Positions 52,408 through 63,416 of a DNA stretch of 64,000 nucleotides are shown here, in pieces. Numbering within the stretch: the stretch's first letter is position 1; every line of letters begins with the position of its first letter. A program made the translations under genes and the position numbers. Origin of the DNA: Neoceratodus forsteri (taxonomy: Eukaryota; Chordata; Ceratodontiformes; Ceratodontidae); NCBI GenBank assembly GCA_016271365.2, contig CM057451.1, positions 372,393,501 to 372,457,500 of the forward strand, read 5' to 3'. The notes beneath the pieces are model-generated. The model searched no databases, was not told the origin of the DNA, and was given only the letters and a program-made list of their open reading frames with translations.

Positions 52408-53736
52408 ATGAGTACTTTGCCTCAGTTTTTACCAGGGGGGATGAGGGGCTATGTCTTGTGGGGGAGAGAGGGTAAACTGGAGGAAGGGGTGGGACCGGTA
52501 GAGATAGAGGGCCCGGATGGGTCTGGGGAAAGGGAGTGGCCACCACAGACAGGTGGGGGGCTAGCAGTACAGGGTGCAAAGGGGGAGGACATGGAGGATG
52601 AAATCCCGGTAGAGAGAGTAAGGGAAGCCCTCAGGTCCCTGCAGATGAAGAAAGCACCTGGGCTGGATGAGATGTATTCCAGGGTGCTGAGGGAAGTGGC
52701 GGATGTCCTGCCGGAGGTTTTCAACATCTCTCTGATGGCAACGTGGGTGCCCCAAGACTGGAGGGTGGCCCATGTCATGCCGATCCACAAAGGGGGGTGA
52801 GGTCAAGAGAGGAGCCGGAAAATTACAGGCCCGTTAGCCAGACGTCAGTGGTGGGCAAGGTGATGGAGGGTATTGTCAAGGAAAGGCTAGGGAGATTACT
52901 GGAACAAACTGGGTATTTGGAAGATAGGCAACATGACTTTGTCCAGGGAAGATCGTGTCAGGCAAACCTTGTGGATTTCTATGACTGGGTAATGAGGGCC
53001 CTGGACCAGGGTAGGCCGATGGATGTCCTCTTTTTAGACTTCAGCAAGGCATTCAGTTCGGTACCCCACAATGGCCTGCTGTCTAAGCTGAAGGAAATAG
53101 GGGTAGGGAAGCAGCTGAAAAGAAGGATAGGGAATTGGCTCTCTGAGTGTACTCGGAGGGTGGTGGTTGGGGGGGCTAGCCTCATTCCCAAGGTGGGTTA
53201 CTAGTGCAGTGCCTCAGGGGTCCGTGCTGGGGCCACTCCTGTTCAACACCTATGTCTCAGACATAAGGAAGGGGATCAGGAGTAAAATGAGTCTCTTTGC
53301 AGATGACTCTAAGCTGGGTGCAGTGGTGGATGAGGAGGAGGGGAAGGTGGCCCTGCAGGAGGACCTGGAGGCTCCAGAAAGGTGGTCGGGAAAATGGAGA
53401 CTAAATTTCAATGTGGGGAAATGTAAGGTTCTGCACCTGGGGATCAGAAAACCAGGCCAGGGGTATACCCTGGGAGGAGACACAATACAAGTCACGAAGG
53501 GTGAGAGGGATCTGGGGGTAGTGGTAGATGTCAAAATGAACAACTCAGAAACCTGTAGGAGGGCAGCGGCAACAGCAAATAGGATGCTGGGATGCATCGC
53601 CAGGGGGAGTACCTCCAGAAAGGCAGAAGTGATCCTTCCCCTGTACAACTGCTTGATTAGGCCACACCTCGAGTATTGTGTGCAGTTTTGGAGACCACAC
53701 TTAAAGAGGGACATTGTACTCCAAGGAAGGGTCTAA
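52408..53736 (+). pseudogene. CR1 copy 6 ORF2, reverse transcriptase
   Basis: Three overlapping frames cover the whole RT. 52408-52800: VREALRSLQMKKAPGLDEMY and WVPQDWRVAHVMPIHKGG. 52743-53204: ENYRPVSQTSVVGKVMEGIV, DVLFLDFSKAFSSVPHNGLL (motif A Asp present). 53167-53736: [40 protein letters not shown] (FADD intact), [38 protein letters not shown]. Only two frameshifts (near 52797 and 53200) and intact catalytic residues suggest recent activity. Confidence 0.88.
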
Positions 53737-54235
53737 AGGAGGGCAATCAAAATGATCTGGGGCCTGGGGGAGAGGACCTATGAGGAGAGGCTCAAGGAGC
53801 TCAACATGTACACCCTGGAGGAGAGAAGGGACGGGGGGGGGCATGATAGAGGTCTTCAAGCACACAAAAGGGATAAATAAGGGGGGTCCAGTCAGGGTGC
53901 TCCAAAGGAAGTAGGTGGGGGCAACAAGAGGACACGGGTGTAAGCTGGAAGGAGGCAGGCTCAGAAGGGAGGAGGAGGAGGAGGTGTTATTTCAGTGAAA
54001 GGGTGGTGAAGCCATGGAATGCGTTGCCCAGGGAGCTGGTGGAGACTGTGGGCAGGTTTAAGAGGGGATGGGACAGGTACAGGGGAGGGTAAATTTCACC
54101 AGGTCCAATACAGGTGGAATATCTGGGACTGGGGACAGTATAACCCAAGGGGGAAGGAAGGCACCAAAATCAGCCCCCAGTGTGGGTGCTGACAATCAAA
54201 CAGACTCAAAAGACCATTGGGCCTACTCTGCTGGC

Positions 54236-55570
54236 ATTTTAGTATATTAGTACCATGGATCTTGGACAACTCAAAATTGTCTCTTTGAATATCGAGAGCC
54301 AACTACCTAAGCTTCCGCAACTCCATGTATGAGCTGTGCAACTCATAGCCGATATAACTGCACTAACGGAAACCTGGCTCTCCCCTAAGATCCCTGATGC
54401 CTCTGTGTCCCCAGATGGCTACACCACTTTCCATCACGATAGACTGTCAAAGCGTAGAGGCGGCTGCCTGGTTTACCTGAGCAATAATATCAAAGGCCAG
54501 GTGCTAACAAACAGCCTACGCACAAGTAAGGCACAAACACTATCAAACTCACCCTATGACAACAAAGGAAGGTACTAGTGCTCTCCACGGTTTACATTCC
54601 ACCAGGAAAGCATACCTTAAGTATTGATCAGTTTGCTAATAATCAAAAGCAACTCAAGCAAAACTGGGAACAGATTGTAGTAGGTGGCCAACACAAATTG
54701 GCAATCGCAAGATTCATCAGCCATAAGAGATCAAATATGGAGCCCCTACCTCACCCACTTGGTAACTCAGGCCACCAGACCGAATGGGCACAAGCAGCCT
54801 AATAGACTGGCTGCTTTCCACCTGCCCAGAACATATTACTGAGGTAGCAGTCTTACTAGACTCCCTCAGTGACCATTCCCCTAGGATGTGCACTTGGTCC
54901 AATAAATCATGGATGGAATTGCGCTTTATAAATAAAACTGACTTGACTACATTTATAAAGTGCACTCCCCAGCTCACTAGTAACCACTCACTAAGAAAGG
55001 GACAGTTTTTGTCCATGCTGTAAAAATGGAAAAGCAATAAAGTATATTAAATTGGAAAAAAAAAAAGAAAGGGACAGCTGGAGCCTTTCAAAGAGTTCCT
55101 GAGATGAGCTGACAGGAGCCCTCTAGATAGAACGCAGGATGGAAACTAAGCCCTTGAATATGTTTGCTCTATCTTCACAAACGCATGCAGCATCTTTGCC
55201 CCTTACAAGACCAAAAAAGTAAAGGGGGCAACAAACCCATGGCTCTCTGGCTCGCTCATCAAACTCGTGGACCACAGAGATAATCTATGGCATAAAGCTA
55301 AAGCCACTGGGAAACAAGCTGATCTCACTGCCTACAAGGCACTCAGAAATAAATGCACAAAATTAATTAGAAGTGCAAAGGCCGCATACTATTAAGATCT
55401 TGTGAACATGACTTGGGGTCGCAGTAGGGACTTCTGTAACTCCGTGAAATCCCTTACAGGTAAAACTTTCAAGGTGCTCTCTGACCCAACTGCCACAGCA
55501 TCTGGGACAATACAGGAGCCTAAAAATATTGCTAATGCCTTCGAGGAAGACCCCCTTATCCTTTCACTAA
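54236..55570 (+). pseudogene. Outer LINE endonuclease and linker
   Basis: After a Met at 54256 the frame reads DLGQLKIVSLNIESQLPKLP, then frame 54336-54578 has LIADITALTETWLSPKIPDA (catalytic TET) and SPDGYTTFHHDRLSKRRGGC. Further on are VLSTVYIPPGKHTLSIDQF (54578), the region of STCPEHITEVAVLLDSLSDHSPRM (54830; SDH motif) and a linker SLTGKTFKVLSDPTATAS (55440). It ends with NIANAFEEDPLILSL at the junction with the L2-like LINE. Confidence 0.75.
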
Positions 55571-57318
55571 GGAAGATGGCAGCCGTGTTGGGCTAGTCAT
55601 CAGCAGCAGCATCATTGAGTTTTATTTTATTTTAGCCTGTTTTTGGATTAATTCGTTATTGTTTATTTTTAGTTATTTTATTTAGCTGCAGTTTAGCTTA
55701 GCGATAGCTTAGGGCTTTTAGTGAGAAAGCAAGTGGTGTTTGCATTTTTTCAGGTGTACTTTAGTGGGAGTTCAGTGGTTTATACAGAGACGGAGCTATT
55801 GAATCTTACAATTATTTGTTTGCACTGTCCTGTTTTTATGTCGGTTGGTTGTTAGCGGGTTTGCAAAACTGCCCGTTAACACATTCACACTACAAGTGGT
55901 TCTTTTTTTGGAATCCCCTGCCTGCCAGTTTTTCTCGAGGACTCTGCCGCGTTGTGTAGCCGTCTGAGGTTGAACTTCACTAGAGCTGCCTGTGAGGAAC
56001 TTTGCGGTGTGGACTTTTACATCAGATCCCCGCCGAGAGGCATAGTTCGTGGAACCTTCAGCAAGTAACATCGAGCAAGTGGGGCTTTATACCAGTTAGT
56101 CGCTGCCCTTGTGTGACCTAATTGAGGTTAGCTTGACCCAGGGGGTTTGGGCTCCGTTATTGGCTTTGGTGGGGGGGGGGGTTCACCAGCCCAGTCCCTA
56201 AACAGGAGGCCCCGGTTTTGGGATCGCTGAAGAGATGGTCTTTTTGGTGATGCCTTTGGTTCTCGGGGGGGGGCGTCCGTCAGTGGGTGGACACTGTCCC
56301 GAGACCTCTGTGGGGATTATTTGAGCTGGCAGACCCCTTGCTGGAATGACAACTCTGGGGTTCTAGCTGACTTTCTGATGTTTTCTCCTCAATTGCCGCC
56401 CAAGAATAGCTCCTGAGGCAGCTGTAGTGTTGGTTGCCAGAGGAGAGGTTCGCGGCGGGGGGTGACCGAAATGGTATAGCCTTCATGGATGGACAGTGGT
56501 AATGTCTCCTTAAGGACAATTTGTTGAACATTCGTCTTCAGCCTGGCAGAGGATCCAGAGTTTTTTTCATCGATCTGGTATTGGTTTTATTGGATGATTT
56601 CCTGCTGTATTGGTTGAAGGGAGTGAGTGCCTTTTAAATTGTGACTGCAAATAATACATTTCTGCTACTCATTGTGAGTCCAAGTGAGAGTTCGACTTAT
56701 TTTTGAGAACCCCTTCATGATTTTCTCCTTTGAAGTGAGAGTTCAAATAGACATACGGTTGGACCTCTTCTGAGAGTATTAGCAACTCTCTTATAGTGAC
56801 TTGCTTCATATTTAATATCTAAGGACTAACTTTTTGCTACGCTTCGTGACCTGCTGTTAGTTTTTAATTAGGGATTAGTTGGCTGAATTTGTGGGGTTGG
56901 TTGGGTTGTATTGTGGTGGTTAATTTTGGGGGAGGTTTACTTGGTTTGTTTTATCTTGTCTGCTGTCTAGTGGATTACTGCTGCTGGTTTTTTGAAGCAG
57001 CTATGTGTTGGCAGTTATCTTCGGCTGTCAGGCGCTACTCCCCCTCCAGGCTGAGGGGCCTGCAACCCTTCGACTGTCTTCCACTTCCCTTTGAGGTCTA
57101 TAGGCGGTGTTGGGCCTTGGGGATAGCTCAGAGGGGTCGGGGTGGTGCGAGCCCCAGGACAGGTGGGGGGGTGGGTGGATTGGGGTGGTGGGTACTAGGA
57201 GGCACCCTGGGGTGAAATGGGTCCAGGAAAGGGGTCCTCCCTGCCTGTGTCCCATACCCAAGGGCTCCACATTGAGTGGGCAAATGACACGCTCTCCCAT
57301 AACAACTCATCTGACCTG

Positions 57319-58050
57319 GGTGGTGTTGTGCAATGCCAGGTCAATTAGGAACAAGACAGCAATTATTGCTGATCTCGTTGGAACATCTGACCTGGCTTGC
57401 ATCACCGAGACCTGGCAGGATGATAATGCTGGTCTTGTTTTGGAGGCAGCAGTACTGCCTGGGTACTCTGTGATACACCGCCCGAGACTGGATCACAGGG
57501 GTTGGGGTGTAGCCATCTGTTCTAAGATGGAACTGAACCTTGTAGATGTGTTGGTGGGGAGTACTGGATCATCTGAGTGCATCATGGGTACAGGTGTAGG
57601 CTGCAGGATACTTCTCGTCTACCGTCCACCCAGTGATGAGTAAGAATTCCTGCAGGAAGTCGCAGACTTCATTGTCGACATGGCGTTGGAGTTGCTAGGT
57701 GGTTGGTCCTGGGCATCTTCAATGCATGGGTCGATGGTGAACTATCACTTTTTGGGGAAGACTTTTTCCAACTGATGATCTTGTTGGGCTTCACAAAGGT
57801 GGTTACCTCTGCTACCCATAATTGCGGCCATTCTTTGGACCTGGTATTCCTCCTGGGGATGGAGATCTCTGATTTGGTGGTGGAACCAGTCAGTTGGTCT
57901 GACCATCACACTATAGGGTTCAGTTTCGCGGCTCCCCCCAATAGACTTGCCCCTGTGGAGATGGTCCAGTACTGCCCTTTAAGGGATTTATCCCACACTG
58001 ATCTAATGGTGCTGGACCTATCAAGAAGGCCATTGGGATGAGCGGAGCCA
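57319..58050 (+). pseudogene. L2-like endonuclease
   Basis: Frame ending at 57643 contains VVLCNARSIRNKTAIIADLV, SDLACITETWQDDNAGLVLE (catalytic Glu) and CRILLVYRPPSDE. Frame 57703-58041 follows: VLGIFNAWVD (from GDFN, Asp changed to Ile), THNCGHSLDLVFLLGMEISD and VVEPVSWSDHHTIGFSFAAP (SDHH motif). A frameshift near 57690 separates them. The order and wording are those of L2 endonucleases. Confidence 0.82.
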
Positions 58051-58059
58051 GGTGGCCTA

Positions 58060-59107
58060 CTGCTGCAATATAGCAATGGAGGCCCTGGACTCCATTGCTC
58101 CTGTCAGAGTTCGCCCATTCACTCTTCGTCCTTGGTTCCCTTTGTTTGATGGGACCTTGAAGGAGCCGAGATGAGTAGGGCGAAGACTGGAGCATTGCTG
58201 GTGGAAATCCGGCCTGGAGGATGACAAACTTAGATTTATGTCCCACTATAGGGACCACCAACTGGCCATCTCCCGTAAGAAGGCAGAGTTCCTGTCCAGG
58301 GAGATTGCCGCTGCAAGGAATCGACCGGCTCGGCTTTCTGAACTGTGGACAGGTTGTGCAATTCAACCTGCCTTCAGAATCGGAGAGCTTTTTCACAAGT
58401 GTGAGGAGTTTGTTCAATTTTTTGCAGATAAGGTTGCCTCCATCAGGTCGGAGATTAACTCAGCACGCTCCAATGAGCAGAGCGGCGGTCGGTGGGAGGT
58501 CACTAGCACCAGGTTTGTCTAGTTTGACTAATACCAGCCGGCGATCACGGATATCGTGAAGATTGTCCAGGGTATGCGACCCACTTCCCGTAGTTTGGAC
58601 CCAGGTCCAACCCGCCCTTCTGGTGGAGTCTGTGGAAGTCACTGGACCAGTCCTAGCAGAGACAGTCTGGATTTCGTTGAAGAAGGGGGCGTTTCCTGAC
58701 CCCTTGAACACCCCCTTTTGAAGAAACCCTCCCTCGACTCGCACTGCCTCGCAAACTACAGACCTGTCTCTAACCTGCCATTTGTGGGTAAGGTTATCAA
58801 GAAGGTAGTTGCGTTGCAAGTCGAAAACCATCTTACCACCCACGAGGTCTAGGATCCTCTCCAGTCTGGGTTTAGGAAGAGGCACAGTACCAAGATGGCT
58901 CCTGTTCGGGTGCATAATGATCTCCTGGTGGAGAAAGATTGGAAGAGCCGTTCGATCTTGGTTCTTCTTGATCTCTCCGCAGCATTCGACACTGTGGACC
59001 ATGGGGTCTTGCTGGAGCACTTGCGGTTTATCTGTGGACTGTCTGGTACGGTCGTCAGATGGTTCCGTTCTTTTCTCATGGGCAGCTCACAGACAGTGGT
59101 GCACTAA
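58060..59107 (+). pseudogene. L2-like linker and RT remnant
   Basis: Linker frame 58238-58522: HYRDHQLAISRKKAEFLSRE, FHKCEEFVQFFADKVASIRS. RT frame 58895-59107: SRSILVLLDLSAAFDTVDHG (motif A, Asp present), VRWFRSFLMGSSQTV. The LKKPSLD/NYRPVSNLPF region between them is visible near 58725-58790 in another frame. After SQTVVH the sequence jumps to 3' UTR, so the active-site YADD region is deleted. Confidence 0.8.
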
Positions 59108-59275
59108 AAACTTATTTATTCAGTTTATCATTTTTAGATGCTTATTAATTAGGAAATGCTGCACATTTTAACTTTAATCTGTTTAGTACTGTTTTAATTT
59201 TATTACTGTCTGGCTCTAACTTTGTATAGGTGCTTTTGATAATTTTGAAAAGCGTCTTTTATAAATAAATTCAAC

Positions 59276-59757
59276 CTGGCTTCACAGACCTAAGTGCTGT
59301 GCTACTTTGCTACTACCTTACCCCCAACCACTTGGTCAGTCTCCTCTTGTGGGCCCACCCCTTCTCACCACCATGGCACTCCACCTTTCTATTTCAGACA
59401 AATTACCAGAGCTGAAAACATAAAATACATCTAGTGGGTCCTCGGCAAGTCAAGGATGGGGAGCGACTCCATAGATATGAAGATGGTAGCTCTCACCCTT
59501 GACAAGCTGGCGGCACCCCTCACTGAAATTTTTAATATATCCCTACGAACAGGAGTTTTCCTTGACAAATGTAAGTTGGCTCTCTTTACCAGAGTTTTTA
59601 AAAGTGGCAATAGAACCAATCTATCAAACTACAGGCCAATATCCATTTCAGCCCCACCACCCACCTAAAGCCATGGAAAGGATTGTGGCCGATCAATTGA
59701 CAGACTGTCTCGATAAATATAATCTTCTTTGTGCACAACAGCATGGATTCCAGAAAA
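59276..59757 (+). pseudogene. Outer LINE RT finger segment
   Basis: Frame 59456-59668 reads MVALTLDKLAAPLTEIFNIS, LRTGVFLDKCKLALFTRVFK and SGNRTNLSNYRPISI. A shifted frame continues KAMERIVADQLTDCLDKYNL and CAQQHGFQKNT to 59757. These match the fingers and first palm motif of Jockey-type LINE RTs. The frame is cut by the terminal repeat of DIRS-1 copy C immediately after the HGF box. Confidence 0.8.
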
Positions 59758-60095
59758 ATACAGGTTACTCACCTGTAACAGGAGTTCTAGGAATGGTATA
59801 TGTTGTTCATCCACACTTACTGGCAGGTTCCTTGCCACTTTAAATCTTGCCGGAAGGTCTTCAAGCTGGCTCCTCCCACCCACCCGGGTGGTAAAACCCT
59901 CGGCTCCACCCCATGACACCAGATCTACCCTGCTGGAAGCCAGGTTACGCGTCGAAGCCGGAGAGGTCGAGTGGGTCATGTGGATGAACAACATATACCA
60001 CTCCTAGAACTCCTGTTACAGGTGAGTAACCTGTAATTCTAGGGACATGGATATGTTGTTCAATCCACACTGTCTGGCAGACTCCTAGCAGTTCT
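59757..60095. repeat. DIRS-1 copy C terminal repeat and internal complementary region
   Basis: CAGGTTACTCACCTGTAACA (59760) is mirrored by TGTTACAGGTGAGTAACCTG (60014-60033). The sequence after it (TTCTAGGGACATGGATATGT, 60038) is the complement of the outer right end seen in copies A and B. The structure agrees with copy B position by position. Confidence 0.85.
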
Positions 60096-60125
60096 CCGGG
60101 AGGAGGGAGGCAAGGCACACACACC

Positions 60126-61200
60126 CTACTTAGGGAATAAGGACTGGAGAACAGAGGTCCCAAAACCAGCATCCCGGCATGACTCAAGGTCAATGTGGTA
60201 ATGGGAAATAAAGGTGTGTGCTGTCTTCCAGGTAGCAGCCCTGCAGATTTCCTGGATGGGGACATCCCTAGAAGCAGCCACCAAAGCAGCGTTATGGCGG
60301 GTAGAATGAGCTCTTATCCCTTTGGGAGGCTCCATGCCCACCAACCTATAGCAGAGATCTATGCAGGAGGTGACCCACCTGCCTATCGTCCGCTTGGCTG
60401 CAGGTCTGCCAGGTGCTGCTTCAGCGTAAGTGACAAACAGCTGGCAAACCTCTCCCCAAACTTCAGCCGTCCACTCCTTATAATAAGCGAGCGATCTTCC
60501 AGGGTCCAGAGTATGGAGCCAATATTCAGCCTCCAAGGTGTGATTGCGGTAGAACTCCGGCAGAGTCAACATCTGGTTAAGGTGAAACTCTGACACCACC
60601 TTCGGAAAGAATTTCGGGTGGGAGCAGAGGACAACCCTGTCCCTGTGGAAGACCAGATAAGGAGACTAGATGGAGAGCGCCTGGAGCTCTCCCATCCTTC
60701 TGGCTGACGTTACAGCCACCAAGAAGGCGATCTTAAACGACATGTGGGAGATATTGCACCTGTGCATCGGTTCGAATGGCTTGCCCATGAGCTTAGCCAA
60801 TACCAGCAGTAGATCCCACGGAGGTGGAGGTTCTCGCACCAGAAGGGATATGTGATCAAGGCCTTTGAAAAGGCACCCGACCACCTTCTCCTGCGCCACC
60901 GACTGCTTGCCTGCCCGCGCCCAGTAAGCAGAGATGGCTGCCAGGTGCACCTTAAGGGTCATCGACCAAAGCCCTAGCTGAGAAAGGGACCACAGGTAGT
61001 CCAAAATGCAAGCCAATGTACAGGAAGAAGGGTCCAACCCCTTGTCCTGATGCCAAATGGAGAATCTCTTCCATTTAATGGCACAGCATTTTCTGGTCGA
61101 CTCCTTACGGGACGCCTCAACGACGTTGTGGACCTTGCTGGAAAGACCCAAGGCCTGGAACTCTAGCCGCTCAGGAACCAGGCCGTCAGGTGCAGGGAAT
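60126..61200 (-). pseudogene. Tyrosine recombinase, DIRS-1 copy C (one stop)
   Basis: Almost intact. N-terminal SAM-like domain: ASRKESTRKCCAIKWKRFSI, DKGLDPSSCTLACILDYLWS. Catalytic part: VTSARRMGELQALSI (box I Arg) then a TAG at 60666; beyond it KRTIGRWVTSCIDLCYRLVG, GIRAHSTRHNAALVAASRDV (HxxRH) and TWKTAHTFISHYHIDLESC with the nucleophile Tyr. It would catalyse integration without target duplication. The reading frame overlaps the RNase H frame (to 61525), a known DIRS feature. No other stop between the N-terminal domain and the Tyr. Confidence 0.85.
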
Positions 61201-61525
61201 GAAGGTCCAGATGGAGAACCTTCCCCTTGTTGACGGAGATCAGGTCTGGGCGGGCTGGAAGCTGCCTTGGGAGCCTGCAGCTGAGGCTGAGGAGATCTGG
61301 GTACCAAACCTGGTGGGGCCAGTCTGGGGCTACCAGAATCACCTGTGCCTTGTTCCTCTTCGCCTTGAGAAGCACCTTGTGGATCAAGAGAAATGGAGGG
61401 AAGGCGTAGAAGAGGCCCGGGATCCACGGCCTCGAGAAGGCATCCCCCTGCACCGAGCCCTGCTGAGGGAGGCGGGCATGAAACAGCCTCAGCTTTGCAT
61501 TCTCCCCGGAGGTGAATAGGTCCAC
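61163..61525 (-). pseudogene. RNase H C-terminal tail, DIRS-1 copy C
   Basis: A 120-codon frame: MDLFTSGENAKLRLFHARLP, VILVAPDWPHQVWYPDLLSL, ending HLTAWFLSG as in copy B (27200). It is the segment after the RNase H core and overlaps the recombinase frame. The catalytic RNase H residues lie to the right and are absent. Confidence 0.82.
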
Positions 61526-61572
61526 CTGACGGGTGACCCAATGGGAGAACAGGTCTTGTACTAGCTCCGCCA

Positions 61573-62425
61573 GGAAACAGACTTTGGCAGATAAGGACCG
61601 CTTGGCCCACCTAGTCTGCCCATTTCCCTACCTACAGGATAAGCCACAGTTCCTAGTCAACCAACAGCCTATTTCTTCCTACCCCCCTCACTAGAATTGC
61701 CTTATGTCTGTCCCATGTATTCTTGAATTCTCCCACAGTTTTAGACCCCACAACCTGCTCAGGAAGGCTGTTCCATGCATCTACTAACCTCTCTGTGAAA
61801 AACTACTTCCTCACATTGCCCCAGAACCGCTGCCCCTCTATCTTTAAATTGTGTCCCCTTGTTCTTGCATGTCTCTTTTTCTGAAAGATGCTACCCTCTT
61901 GGACTTTGCTGATTCCACTGAGGTACTTAACCGTTTCTATCATGTCCCCCCTCTCCCTCCTTTCCTCAAGGGTATACACATTAAGCTCTTTTAGTCTCTC
62001 CTCGTATGGCTTCTCTTGCAGACCCTGCACCAATCTAGTTGACTTCCTCTGGACTGCCTCTATCCTGTCTCTGTCCTTGTGGAGATGGTGCCTTCTCACA
62101 TTGCTTGCTAACCTTAAGGTCATCTGATATGATTACCCCCAGGTCCCTCTCCTTTTTTGTTTTTGTTACTACCCCCCACTGTGTAATTGTCCCCTGGGTT
62201 TTTGGTTTTCAGGTGCATTATTTTGCACTTCTTTGCATTGAATCCTAGCTGCCATACTTCCGACCATTCCTCCAACCTTGCCAAGTCCCTTCTCATCCTT
62301 TTCCACGCCTCCTTGTGTATCAACCCTGTTGCAGATCTTTGTGTCATCTGCAAAGGTGCATACTTTTCCTTCCAGTCCCTCTGCAATGTCATTTATAAAG
62401 ACATTAAAAAGAACTGGACCCGGGG
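61573..62425 (-). mobile_element. CR1 3' fragment, copy 7 (internally deleted)
   Basis: Minus-strand CR1: 3' signature TTGGCAGATAAGGACCGCTT at 61583, C-terminal ORF2 tail (frame 62123-61803: [40 protein letters not shown]), then WQLGFNAKKCKIMHLKTKNP (62392-62120). Between DRIEAV and the QERDLG region the VRPHLEYSVQFW segment is missing (near 62095), a deletion. 5'-truncated near 62425. Confidence 0.88.
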
Positions 62426-62557
62426 TGGGGTGGGGTGGAGGTGTGCCAGCAGGCAGACGTATTAAACAGGAGAGCTTCTAAACTACAACAAAAAAGGCAA
62501 TTTTAAACAGGAAAATTTTATTTTTTCCTGGTAAAGTGAGAAACTGACAGCTGTAGC

Positions 62558-63416
62558 ATGACTGAGAAAGAACTTTTGCCAGCCAGAATGGGTAAAACCC
62601 GTCAGACAACCCCGCATGATCGGAATAAGGCAAGAGCGCACACAGAGATGCCACATGACAGCGGCCTAGCAGCTGAGGCAAACAAGGCCCCGGAACCCTC
62701 CATTACTGCAGTATTACAAGCTATCAGAGACTTAGACAAGAAAGTAGATGACTTGGGCACCAGATTCACTGCGATGGAATCTCATACGAATGCTGTGGCT
62801 GCGGACGCCAAGACCGCGGTAGACTCAGCTAACACATCAGTGGTAGCAGTGGCTGGGATCCTGGCCGAAAATAAGACCATGCGACTCTGGCTAGAAATGC
62901 TGGAGAACAATACGTGGGCTAGCAACTTGCGACTGTTGGGGGTCCCGGAAGCTCTGGAGGGTAAAGTACTGCAGGAATTTGTCAACGATCTAATATTGAA
63001 ACAATTAAACTTGGAGTTACATGGGCAGCGTGTTAAAACCTATCACCTGAACCCACGGAAGAAGCCAGCCGTGGAGACACCCCGAACCATTATGATTATT
63101 ACAGCGGGCGTTCACATTCAGGACACTATTTTAGATGCAGCCAAATCCTTGGGGCCTTTGAAACTTGAGGCAGGAGAGCGAATTTATTTATTCCCGGATT
63201 TAAGCTACGCCACGAGGCAGAGGCGCAAAAGCTTTGATGCAGTTCGTGCAGGACTTAGAGCACTGGGGATCAATCCCAGCCCGACTGAGACTTTTCTATG
63301 TCGGTAAGACCTATGCTTTTTCTGACCCAGCAGAAGTGGGCAAGAGACTAGAGACAATTAAGCAAGATTTTGTGCATCGTTCTAGGTCCTCGGAAGACGA
63401 AAATAAGGAGGATTAA
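62558..63416 (+). pseudogene. L1 ORF1 RNA-binding protein, one frameshift
   Basis: Starts at ATG 62558 (MTEKELLPARMGKTRQTT). A coiled coil spans about residues 50-125 (AIRDLDKKVDDLGTRFTAME onwards), then the diagnostic NTWASNLRLLGVPEALEG, an RRM-like section (RTIMIITAGVHIQDTILDAA) and a C-terminal domain (ERIYLFPDLSYATRQRRKSF, RAGLRALGI). A one-base change near 63270 shifts the end; the correct C-terminus continues in frame 63234-63416 (ARLRLFYVGKTYAFSDPAEV). L1 ORF1p is a trimeric RNA chaperone that packages the element's RNA. Confidence 0.85.

Larger units (their letters stand above)
47391..54235 (+). mobile_element. CR1-type LINE, copy 6, full length with tandem 5' monomers
   Basis: A plus-strand CR1 of a subfamily different from copies 1-5. 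It has two 5' monomers (47391-48020), ORF1 with zinc finger and esterase (48345 to about 50955, split by a DNA transposon at 49638-50834) and ORF2 (51234-54050). The 3' UTR carries AAAGACCATTGGGCCTACTC and ends TTTTAGTATATTAGTA. Compared with the other copies it has few disruptions and is probably the youngest CR1 here. It lies inside the 2A-bearing LINE. Confidence 0.85.
55571..59275 (+). mobile_element. L2-like LINE inserted in the outer LINE
   Basis: Starts AAGGAAGATGGCAGCCGTGT, a typical non-LTR 5' start, followed by about 1.7 kb of 5' region, endonuclease and linker (57319-58522), a short RT remnant (58895-59107) and a 3' end ATTTTGAAAAGCGTCTTTTATAAATAAATT like L2 tails. Most of the RT palm and thumb is missing between 59107 and the tail (ALKTYLF-type coda). 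Flanking outer LINE sequence resumes near 59276. Confidence 0.75.
45605..59757 (+). mobile_element. LINE with 2A-like motif, split by two younger LINEs
   Basis: Outer element of a nest. Three separated pieces read in order on the plus strand: 45605-47390 (5' repeats, then a coding stretch ending in a 2A-like motif), about 54236-55570 (endonuclease and linker) and about 59276-59757 (RT fingers). The first gap is filled by a CR1, the second by an L2-like LINE, and the right end is cut by DIRS-1 copy C. Endonuclease and RT resemble Jockey-superfamily LINEs (Rex1/L2/CR1 group), distinct from the CR1 and L2 copies here. That piece 1 belongs to pieces 2 and 3 is inference. Confidence 0.65.
59757..61572 (-). 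mobile_element. DIRS retrotransposon family 1, copy C (3' part)
   Basis: Left terminal repeat and internal complementary region as in copy B (59757-60095), then tyrosine recombinase and the end of RNase H on the minus strand. The rest of the element is missing: at 61573 the sequence changes to CR1. Its insertion point lies in the RT of the outer LINE. Compared with copy B the recombinase is much better preserved. Confidence 0.88.
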
